Part shown: in pieces, positions 1-4,856 of the stretch
How positions within the stretch are numbered: position 1 is the stretch's first letter
Layout of the letters: each line of letters begins with the position of its first letter
Origin: Actinomycetales bacterium Ga0077552
GTDB taxonomy: Bacteria; Actinomycetota; Actinomycetes; Actinomycetales; Microbacteriaceae
Reading direction: 5' to 3'
Length of the DNA: 5,936 bases
Assembly: GCA_001464255.1 (NCBI GenBank)
Contig: LNFD01000321.1
Location: 1-5,936, forward strand
The notes under the pieces: generated by a model
The model's database searches: none
What the model was told of the DNA's origin: nothing
The model's input: only the letters and a program-made list of their open reading frames with translations
Program-made: the position numbers and the translations under genes

Positions 1-746
1 CGGTCGCGCAGCCCCTCATCGTCGCGGCCTCGCTCCTGAGCGCCGCCGCCCTGCTCGAGGGCCGCCGTGACCGCGTCGGCGCTGTCGCGGGCCACTCGGT
101 CGGCGAGTTCGCCGCCGCCGCGATCGCCGGCGTGCTGAGCGACAACGACGCCCTGCGCCTCGTGCGCGAGCGCGGCCTGGCCATGGCCGAGGCGGCCGCC
201 GTGGTGCCGACCGGCATGAGCGCGGTGCTCGGCGGCGACGAGGAGGCCCTCGCGGCCCGGCTCGTCGAGCTCGGCCTGGCGCCCGCCAACATGAACGGCG
301 GCGGGCAGACCGTCGTCGCGGGCGAGCTGCCCGCGCTCGCCGCGCTCGCGGCCGAGCCCGTGGCCGGCTCCCGGGTCATCCCGCTGCAGGTCGCCGGCGC
401 GTTCCACACGCACTACATGAGCCCGGCGGTCGAGCGGCTGCGCAGCGCCGTCGCGGGCGTCGCGGCCCACGATCCGAGCATCCGCCTGTACACGAACCGC
501 GACGGGTCCGTCGTGACGGCGGGCGCCACCGCCGTCGACCTGCTCGTCGGCCAGGTCTCGTCGCCCGTGCGCTGGGACCTCTGCATGCAGTCGTTCGCCG
601 CCGACGGCGTCACGGGCATCATCGAGCTGCTGCCGGCCGGCGCGCTCGTCGGCCTCGCGAAGCGCGGCCTCAAGGGCGTGCCGACCGTGGCCGTCAAGAC
701 CCCCGACGACCTCGCGGCCGCCATCGACCTTCTGGAGAACGCATGA
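1..746 (+). CDS. fabD: Malonyl-CoA:ACP transacylase, 5'-truncated by window edge
   Basis: FabD transfers malonate from CoA to the phosphopantetheine arm of acyl carrier protein in the cytoplasm, supplying the extender for fatty acid synthesis. The reading frame is open from base 3 and gives 247 residues to the TGA at 744-746. The nucleophile motif GHSVGE is present (Ser codon 96-98), followed by the substrate-binding Arg in RERGLAM (codon 171-173) and the catalytic His of FHTHYM (codon 405-407). These match the Ser/Arg/His set of E. coli FabD. By comparison with that roughly 309-residue enzyme, about 60 N-terminal residues lie upstream of the window. An ATG at 132 is internal, because conserved sequence including GHSVGE precedes it. 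The stop overlaps the fabH start (ATGA), so the two are probably translationally coupled. Identity is strong from the motifs and from the neighbouring fabH, acpP and fabF. Confidence 0.96.
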   Translation, partial: VAQPLIVAASLLSAAALLEGRRDRVGAVAGHSVGEFAAAAIAGVLSDNDALRLVRERGLAMAEAAAVVPTGMSAVLGGDEEALAARLVELGLAPANMNGGGQTVVAGELPALAALAAEPVAGSRVIPLQVAGAFHTHYMSPAVERLRSAVAGVAAHDPSIRLYTNRDGSVVTAGATAVDLLVGQVSSPVRWDLCMQSFAADGVTGIIELLPAGALVGLAKRGLKGVPTVAVKTPDDLAAAIDLLENA

Positions 747-1750
747 CCGAGCCCACCCTGCACCAGTCCGTCGGCGTTCCGTACACGCGCATCTACGCGG
801 TCGGCGCCGCGCGCGGCGACCTGACCGTCACGAACGACGACATCGCCGGCCCGATCGACTCGAGCGACGAGTGGATCCGCCAGCGCACGGGCGTCATCAC
901 GCGCACGCGCGCCTCGAGCGAGGTGCACGCGATCGACCTCGCCGAGGCGGCGTCGCGCGAGGCGATCGAGAAGGCGGGCATCACGGCCGACCAGATCGGC
1001 GCCGTGATCGTGTCGACCATCAGCAACAGCGTGCAGACGCCCTCGCTCGCGGCCCTTCTCGCCGACCGCATCGGCGCGACGCCCGCGCCCGCCTACGACG
1101 TGTCGGCGGCGTGCGCCGGCTACACCTACGGCATCGCGCAGGCCGATGCCTTCGTGCGCGCCGGCCTCGCCACGTACGTGCTCGTCGTCGGCGCCGAGAA
1201 GCTCAGCGACTTCGCCAAGCCGACCGACCGCACGATCTCGTTCCTGCTCGGCGACGGCGCGGGCGCGGCGATCGTCGGCCCGAGCGACACCCCCGGCATC
1301 GCCGCGACGGTGTGGGGCTCCGACGGCTCGAAGTGGGACGCCGTGGGAATGGACCGCCCGCTCAAGGAGGCCTTCGACGACCCCGAGGGCGGCTTCCCGA
1401 CCCTGCGGCAGGAGGGCCAGACGGTCTTCCGCTGGGCCGTGTGGGAGATGGCCAAGGTCGCGCAGCAGGCCCTGGATGCCGCGGGCGTGACCTCCGACCA
1501 GCTCGCGGCGTTCATCCCGCACCAGGCGAACATGCGCATCATCGACGAGTTCGCCAAGCAGCTGAAGCTGCCCGAGAGCGTCGTCATCGCGCGCGACATC
1601 GCGACGACCGGCAACACCTCGGCGGCATCGATCCCCCTCGCCACCCACCGCCTGCTCGAGGAGCACCCCGAACTGAGCGGCGGCCTCGCGCTGCAGATCG
1701 GCTTCGGCGCCGGGCTCGTCTTCGGCGCCCAGGTGGTTCGCCTGCCCTAG
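743..1750 (+). CDS. fabH: 3-oxoacyl-ACP synthase III (KAS III)
   Basis: FabH starts fatty acid synthesis by condensing a primer acyl-CoA with malonyl-ACP. The 335-residue product has the full thiolase-fold triad: Cys124 in AACAGY, His260 in PHQAN and Asn291 in GNTSAAS. It also has the N-terminal DSSDEWIRQRTG block (residues 39-50) and a C-terminal GFGAG glycine turn. It carries about 12 extra N-terminal residues relative to E. coli FabH (Cys112). The ATG at 743 is supported by GGAG at 734-737 and by its overlap with the fabD stop. Aligned by eye, the acyl-pocket residue that is Phe87 in E. coli is Thr99 here. The same position is Thr in the M. tuberculosis enzyme, which accepts longer primers, so a pocket for branched or longer acyl-CoAs is plausible. 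That would fit the iso/anteiso lipids of Microbacteriaceae but is inference. Confidence 0.97.
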   Translation: MTEPTLHQSVGVPYTRIYAVGAARGDLTVTNDDIAGPIDSSDEWIRQRTGVITRTRASSEVHAIDLAEAASREAIEKAGITADQIGAVIVSTISNSVQTPSLAALLADRIGATPAPAYDVSAACAGYTYGIAQADAFVRAGLATYVLVVGAEKLSDFAKPTDRTISFLLGDGAGAAIVGPSDTPGIAATVWGSDGSKWDAVGMDRPLKEAFDDPEGGFPTLRQEGQTVFRWAVWEMAKVAQQALDAAGVTSDQLAAFIPHQANMRIIDEFAKQLKLPESVVIARDIATTGNTSAASIPLATHRLLEEHPELSGGLALQIGFGAGLVFGAQVVRLP

Positions 1751-1796
1751 ATCCCGCGTCCCCCTCCGGCCTCCCCCGTCGGGCGCACCGCCGCCC

Positions 1797-1802
1797 TAGG
1801 AT
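1797..1802 (+). promoter_or_regulatory. Possible -10 box upstream of acpP
   Basis: TAGGAT fits the actinobacterial TANNNT -10 pattern and would put a transcript start near 1809, giving a leader of about 30 bases that includes the acpP ribosome binding site. There is no recognisable -35 box 16-19 bases upstream, where the sequence is a C-rich run. If real, it would let ACP be made in excess over the enzymes of the cluster. Weak call. Confidence 0.28.
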
Positions 1803-1838
1803 TGTGGACGGTCATACGACACCCCCAAGGAGAAAAAC

Positions 1839-2087
1839 ATGGCACTGTCCACCGAAGAAGTTCTCGCCGGCCTCGCCGAGCTCATCAACGACGAGACGGG
1901 CATCGCCACCGACTCGGTCGCGCTCGACAAGTCGTTCACCGACGACCTCGACATCGACTCGATCTCGATGATGACGATCGTCGTCAACGCCGAGGAGAAG
2001 TTCGACGTGAAGATCCCCGACGACGAGGTCAAGAACCTCACCACCGTCGGCGACGCCGTCACCTTCATCGTCAACGCCGCGGCCTAG
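1839..2087 (+). CDS. acpP: Acyl carrier protein
   Basis: This is the small acidic carrier that holds growing acyl chains on a phosphopantetheine arm during fatty acid synthesis. The product is 82 residues, a normal length for ACP. The attachment serine is Ser41 in DLDIDSIS, with Ile rather than the commoner Leu after the serine (DSI instead of DSL). Typical ACP features follow: an acidic helix II (NAEEKFDVKIPDDEV, residues 50-64) and the TVGDAV helix near the end. The ATG at 1839 is preceded by a strong ribosome binding site, AAGGAG at 1827-1832, six bases away, the best in the window and consistent with high expression. It lies 88 bases after the fabH stop and 97 bases before fabF. The location inside a fab cluster indicates the fatty-acid-synthase ACP rather than a polyketide or peptide-synthase carrier. 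Confidence 0.97.
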   Translation: MALSTEEVLAGLAELINDETGIATDSVALDKSFTDDLDIDSISMMTIVVNAEEKFDVKIPDDEVKNLTTVGDAVTFIVNAAA

Positions 2088-2107
2088 AGCCGCCGCACGA
2101 TGCCGCG

Positions 2108-2146
2108 CAGCGGCCGGGGCCGGTCATCCGATCGGCCCCGGCGCTG
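2108..2146 (+). promoter_or_regulatory. Strong GC-rich hairpin between acpP and fabF
   Basis: GCCGGGGCCGGTC at 2113-2125 pairs with GATCGGCCCCGGC at 2130-2142 around a four-base loop; the only non-Watson-Crick pair of the 13 is one G-U. Beyond a bulged G at 2112, CAGC (2108-2111) pairs with GCTG (2143-2146). No T-run follows, so it is not a classic intrinsic terminator. It could be an attenuating or leaky terminator, or a 3' stabiliser protecting an abundant acpP transcript from exonucleases. The structure is directly visible; the role is inferred. Confidence 0.6.
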
Positions 2147-2184
2147 AGCGGTCGAACCATTCCTCCCCGCAGAGAGTTGACGTT

Positions 2185-3420
2185 ATGACCACCATCGTCG
2201 TCACCGGAATCGGTGCCACCTCCCCCATCGGCGGAACCGCCCGCGAGAGCTGGGATGCCCTGCTGCGGGGCGAATCGGGCACGCGCTCGCTCACCCACGA
2301 CTGGGTCGCCCAGCACGAGCTGCCCGTCACCTTCGCCGCCGAGGCCAAGGTGCGGCCCGAAGAGGTGCTCGAGCGGCAGGAGATCAAGCGCCTCGACCCC
2401 TCGGCGCAGTTCGCCCTCATCGCAGCGCGCGAGGCGTGGGCCGACGCCGGCTCACCCGACATCGCCCCCGAGCGCATCCTCGTCGACTACGCGACGGGCA
2501 TCGGCGGCCTCTGGACCCTCCTCGACGCGTGGGACGTGCTCAAGGAGAAGGGCCCGCGCCGGGTCCTCCCCATGACCATCCCCATGCTCATGCCCAACGC
2601 CGCCGCGGCCGCGATCAGCATGGGCCTCGGAGCCCGTGCCGGCGCCCGCACCGTCGTCTCCGCGTGCGCCTCGGGGACCGAGGCCATCGCCAACGCCTAC
2701 GAGCACCTGCAGCTGGGCCTCGCCGACATCGTCGTCGCCGGCGGCACCGAAGCGGTCGTGCATCCCCTGCCCATCGCCGCCTTCGCCTCGATGCAGGCGC
2801 TCTCCAAGCGCAACGACGACCCCGCCGCCGCCTCCCGGCCCTACGACGTCGACCGCGACGGCTTCGTGCTCGGCGAGGGCGCGGCCGCCATCGTGCTCGA
2901 GACCAAGGAGCACGCGCTCGCTCGCGGTGCCCGCATCTACGCCGAGCTGGCCGGCGGCTCGGTGACGAGCGACTCGTACCACATCACCGCTCCCGACCCC
3001 GAGGGCTCGGGGGCCGCGCGCGCGGTGCTCGCCGCCCTCGCCCAGGCCGGTGCGACGCCCGACGACGTGTCGCACATCAACGCGCACGCGACCTCGACCC
3101 CGGTCGGCGACATCGCCGAGTACAACGCGCTGTACCGCGTCTTCGGCGAGCGGGTGACGAGCATCCCCGTCTCGGCCACGAAGGCGTCGACGGGCCACCT
3201 GCTGGGCGGCACGGGCGCGCTCGAGGCCGTCTTCACGATCCTCGCGCTGCACGAGCGCACGGCGCCCCCGACGATCAACCTCGACAACCAGGACGAGGCG
3301 ATCCCGCTCGACGTCGTCACGGCGCCCCGCCCGCTCGGCGACGGCCCCCTGCTGGCGATCTCGAACTCGTTCGGCTTCGGCGGCCACAACTCGGTCGTCG
3401 CCTTCCGCACCGTCGACTAA
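2185..3420 (+). CDS. fabF: 3-oxoacyl-ACP synthase II (KAS II)
   Basis: FabF catalyses the decarboxylative condensation of malonyl-ACP with acyl-ACP in every elongation round after initiation. The 411-residue product is normal for the family. The Cys-His-His active site is complete: Cys161 in VSACASGTEAI, His301 in NAHATSTPVGD and His338 in STGHLLGG, with the conserved Lys333 nearby. Each number is exactly two lower than in E. coli FabF (163/303/335/340). The gating loop near the C terminus is SNSFGFGGHN (residues 393-402). The ATG at 2185 has only a weak purine stretch (AGAGAG, 2171-2176) as ribosome binding site, in contrast to acpP, and follows the acpP hairpin, so lower expression than ACP is expected. 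It is the last gene of the cluster before the terminator. KAS I is a less likely identity given the cluster organisation, although KAS I and II share this active site. Confidence 0.96.
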   Translation: MTTIVVTGIGATSPIGGTARESWDALLRGESGTRSLTHDWVAQHELPVTFAAEAKVRPEEVLERQEIKRLDPSAQFALIAAREAWADAGSPDIAPERILVDYATGIGGLWTLLDAWDVLKEKGPRRVLPMTIPMLMPNAAAAAISMGLGARAGARTVVSACASGTEAIANAYEHLQLGLADIVVAGGTEAVVHPLPIAAFASMQALSKRNDDPAAASRPYDVDRDGFVLGEGAAAIVLETKEHALARGARIYAELAGGSVTSDSYHITAPDPEGSGAARAVLAALAQAGATPDDVSHINAHATSTPVGDIAEYNALYRVFGERVTSIPVSATKASTGHLLGGTGALEAVFTILALHERTAPPTINLDNQDEAIPLDVVTAPRPLGDGPLLAISNSFGFGGHNSVVAFRTVD

Positions 3421-3426
3421 CGCACG

Positions 3427-3525
3427 TCTCCACAACTCAGGAGTCCTGACGGGAGCAGCCCCGCGACACGCCGTCGCGGGGCTGTTTCGTCGCGCGAGAG
3501 GCCGCCCACTCCTGAATTGTGGAGA
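3427..3525. repeat. 18-bp inverted repeat bracketing the fab terminator
   Basis: TCTCCACAACTCAGGAGT at 3427-3444 and ACTCCTGAATTGTGGAGA at 3508-3525 are inverted copies differing at one base (C3436 against A3516). In the - strand RNA that position becomes a G-U pair, so all 18 positions can pair there. Each copy is itself a pseudo-palindrome with CTCC/GGAG ends, and the right copy has AATT at its centre. The 63-bp interior contains the terminator hairpin. An 11-base part of the right copy, TGAATTGTGGA, recurs at 4246-4256 upstream of the PadR gene. It may be a dispersed intergenic repeat or a protein-binding site; I cannot decide from one window. Confidence 0.7.
3456..3487 (+). terminator. 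Intrinsic terminator of the fab cluster
   Basis: CAGCCCCGCGAC (3456-3467) and GTCGCGGGGCTG (3473-3484) form a perfect 12-bp stem with a five-base loop, followed directly by TTTC. It begins 36 bases after the fabF stop. It is oriented to end + strand transcripts from the fab genes before they run into the oppositely oriented DUF3145 gene. The - strand reading has no T-tract, so termination from that side is less certain. Confidence 0.85.
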
Positions 3526-3552
3526 TCGAGCGGGCGGGGCGGGATGCGCGGC

Positions 3553-4080
3553 TCAGCCCGCGCGATGCAGCCAGACCACGCGCGCGCCGTCGCCGGCGTG
3601 GCGGAACGGGTCGAGCTCGTCGTCCCACGCCTGGCCGAGCGCGAGCCGGAGCTCGCGGTGCAGCTCGAGCGTGTTCGAGCCGGCGACCTCGATCGCGTAG
3701 CGGATGCGGTCTTCGGGGATGACGGTGTTGCCCGCCGTGTCGGTCTGGGCGAAGAAGATGCCGAGGTCGGGGGTGTGCATCCAGCGGCCGCCGTCGGTGC
3801 CGAGCCCGGCATCCTCCGTGACCTCGAAGCGCAGGTGCTCCCACCCGCGCAGCGCGCTCGCGATCTTCGCGCCCGTGCCGCGCTCGCCCTCCCAGACGAA
3901 CTCGGTGCGCTGCGTGCCCTTGAGCACGGGCTGATCGATCCAGTCGAAGTTGACGGCGCGATCGATCGCGCGCCCGGCGGCCCACTCGATGTGCGGGCAC
4001 AGCGCGCGAGGAGCGGAGTGCACAAACAGCACTCCGCGCGCCATCGCTGCAGGGTTCGCGACCGCGGTGTTCGTATCCAC
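3553..4080 (-). CDS. DUF3145 domain protein, function unknown
   Basis: I recognise this as a DUF3145 protein, an actinobacterial family with no established function, which I recall sitting beside fabF in other actinobacteria including Streptomyces. The product is 175 residues. The conserved stretch starts at RGVLFVHSAPRALCPHIEWA (residues 15-34) and continues through KGTQRTEFVWEG (54-65), RWMHTPDLGIFFAQTD (99-114) and the C-terminal LGQAWDDELDPFRH (148-161). I see no signal peptide, membrane segment or known catalytic motif, so it is probably cytosolic. The start is GTG at 4078-4080: GGAG on the - strand (4087-4090) lies six bases upstream, whereas the ATG at residue 13 has no ribosome binding site. 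It converges on fabF and diverges from the PadR gene. A link to fatty acid metabolism is inferred from position only. Confidence 0.88.
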   Translation of the reverse strand: MDTNTAVANPAAMARGVLFVHSAPRALCPHIEWAAGRAIDRAVNFDWIDQPVLKGTQRTEFVWEGERGTGAKIASALRGWEHLRFEVTEDAGLGTDGGRWMHTPDLGIFFAQTDTAGNTVIPEDRIRYAIEVAGSNTLELHRELRLALGQAWDDELDPFRHAGDGARVVWLHRAG

Positions 4081-4173
4081 AGTTCACTCCGTTTCGTTCA
4101 GGTTCGACTTCCCCATCGACCTGGTGCACGGAGTTCGTGTGTGTTCAGTTGGAACGGTTGCCCGTCTGATTGC

Positions 4174-4203
4174 AGTATGACGCAGAAACCTGCTGAATGA
4201 CAA
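4174..4203 (-). promoter_or_regulatory. Candidate promoter for the DUF3145 gene
   Basis: Read on the - strand, TTGTCA (4203 to 4198) matches the -35 consensus TTGACA at five of six positions. After an 18-base spacer, CATACT (4179 to 4174) is a moderate -10. Transcription would start near 4167, leaving a leader of about 87 bases before the GTG start. The -35 lies inside the leftmost half-site of the operator-like dyad at 4195-4229. The match is by eye in a short region, so confidence is modest. Confidence 0.4.
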
Positions 4204-4229
4204 GGCTGGAATCACAGGCCTGTCATTCC
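4195..4229. promoter_or_regulatory. Operator-like dyad with a third half-site
   Basis: GGAATCACAGG (4208-4218) abuts CCTGTCATTCC (4219-4229). The two are inverted copies matching at 10 of 11 positions, making a 22-bp near-palindrome of the size bound by dimeric helix-turn-helix proteins. A further copy of the half-site, GAATGACAAGG, lies at 4195-4205. Its first eight bases are an exact inverse of TGTCATTC at 4221-4228, so an alternative 8-bp dyad also exists. The block lies between the divergent DUF3145 and PadR genes and overlaps the candidate DUF3145 -35 box. The adjacent PadR protein is the obvious candidate ligand, but this is inference. Confidence 0.5.
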
Positions 4230-4286
4230 GAACGTGACGATCTGATGAATTGTGGATCACTAGTCACTGCGCATGCATACGGCGAA

Positions 4287-4292
4287 TAGTGT
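4287..4292 (+). promoter_or_regulatory. -10 box implying a leaderless PadR transcript
   Basis: TAGTGT fits the actinobacterial TANNNT -10 pattern and ends seven bases before the A of the PadR gene's ATG at 4299, so transcription should start at or next to the start codon. The only Shine-Dalgarno-like sequence, GGAG at 4294-4297, is one base from the ATG, too close to work, which supports a leaderless message. No clear -35 is visible. Confidence 0.5.
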
Positions 4293-4298
4293 TGGAGT

Positions 4299-4853
4299 AT
4301 GACGCTGCGGCACTCGCTCCTCGCTGTCTTGACGCTCGGCCCGGCCTACGGCTACCAGCTGCACGCCGAGGTCGTCGAGCGCACCCGCCGTGACGCCCCC
4401 CTCAACGTCGGCCAGGTGTACTCCACCCTCGACCGACTGCGCCGCGACGGCCTGATCGAGGATGCCGGCAGCACGCCCGACAACCTGCCGCTCTACGGGC
4501 TCACGGATGCGGGCGCCATCGAGGCCCGCATGCACCTCACCGAGCCCGACCTGGCGGATTGGCACGAGATGGTCGAGCGCGTGCTGCTCGCCCTCTCTCT
4601 GCCGGGCGACCACGTCGAGGTGCTCGTGCGCAACTACCGCCGTCTCTGGGCGCCGCGGCGCGGGGCGAGCGACGAGGTCGCCGACCCGACCGGAGGAGCC
4701 GCCCAGGCCGCCGCGCAGCACGCGGCGCGCCTGCTGCAGGCCTCGGCGCTCGCCTGGCTCGACTCGCTGCCCGAGGTCGAGCCGTGGGCCCTGCGCACCG
4801 ATCGCCGGCGTCGTGGGCGGCGGGCGGCGGAGGCCGTGCATCCGCCCGCGTGA
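4299..4853 (+). CDS. PadR-family transcriptional regulator
   Basis: PadR proteins are dimeric winged-helix DNA-binding regulators, often repressors responding to small molecules. The 184-residue product opens with the family's first helix (LRHSLLAVLTLGPAYGYQLHAEV, residues 3-25). A recognition helix in NVGQVYSTLDRLRRDGLIE (36-54) and a wing ending PLYGLTDAG (64-72) follow. Residues 76-160 look helical and match the C-terminal dimerisation region of the longer PadR class; the tail is Arg-rich (TDRRRRGRR, 167-175). The ATG at 4299 is forced: an in-frame stop (TAG, 4287-4289) lies just upstream, and helix 1 begins almost at once. Its target is unknown. Such genes often sit beside an ABC transporter they control, but none is visible here, so autoregulation or control of the divergent DUF3145 gene through the dyad at 4195-4229 is the best local guess. 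Confidence 0.9.
   Translation: MTLRHSLLAVLTLGPAYGYQLHAEVVERTRRDAPLNVGQVYSTLDRLRRDGLIEDAGSTPDNLPLYGLTDAGAIEARMHLTEPDLADWHEMVERVLLALSLPGDHVEVLVRNYRRLWAPRRGASDEVADPTGGAAQAAAQHAARLLQASALAWLDSLPEVEPWALRTDRRRRGRRAAEAVHPPA
4820..4849. other. Weak hairpin at the convergent gene ends
   Basis: GCGGGCGG (4820-4827) and CCGCCCGC (4842-4849) can form an 8-bp stem with a 14-base loop, inside the last codons of the PadR gene. It has no T-run on either side. It may help end transcription from either direction where the genes meet, but a GC-only stem of this size is easily produced by chance in such coding DNA. Confidence 0.22.
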
Positions 4854-4856
4854 CGC

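Noticed and set aside
413..1666. 417-residue open frame on the - strand across fabD and fabH
   Set aside because: Arg/Gly/Ala-rich, no recognisable domain, and antisense to two genes with full catalytic motifs. Long empty frames are expected opposite high-GC coding DNA.
871..1971. 366-residue + strand open frame in another phase over fabH and acpP
   Set aside because: Arg/His/Pro-rich composition typical of an out-of-phase reading; it overlaps two well-supported genes and has no domain.
2452..3435. 327-residue - strand frame opposite fabF
   Set aside because: Low-complexity Arg/Val/Gly/Asp composition and no motif; shadow of fabF.
3437..4129. 230-residue - strand frame overlapping DUF3145 in another phase
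   Set aside because: Its Arg-rich translation is unlike any family, whereas the chosen phase gives a clear DUF3145 protein with a ribosome binding site.
4143..4155. GTTC/GAAC 4-bp inverted repeat in the DUF3145 leader
   Set aside because: Too short to stand out from chance.
4250..4255. TTGTGG as a -35 box for the PadR gene
   Set aside because: It is 31 bases from the TAGTGT -10; at a normal spacing the only partner is ATGCAT, a poor -10.
4294..4297. GGAG as ribosome binding site for the PadR gene
   Set aside because: Only one base separates it from the ATG, too short for Shine-Dalgarno initiation.
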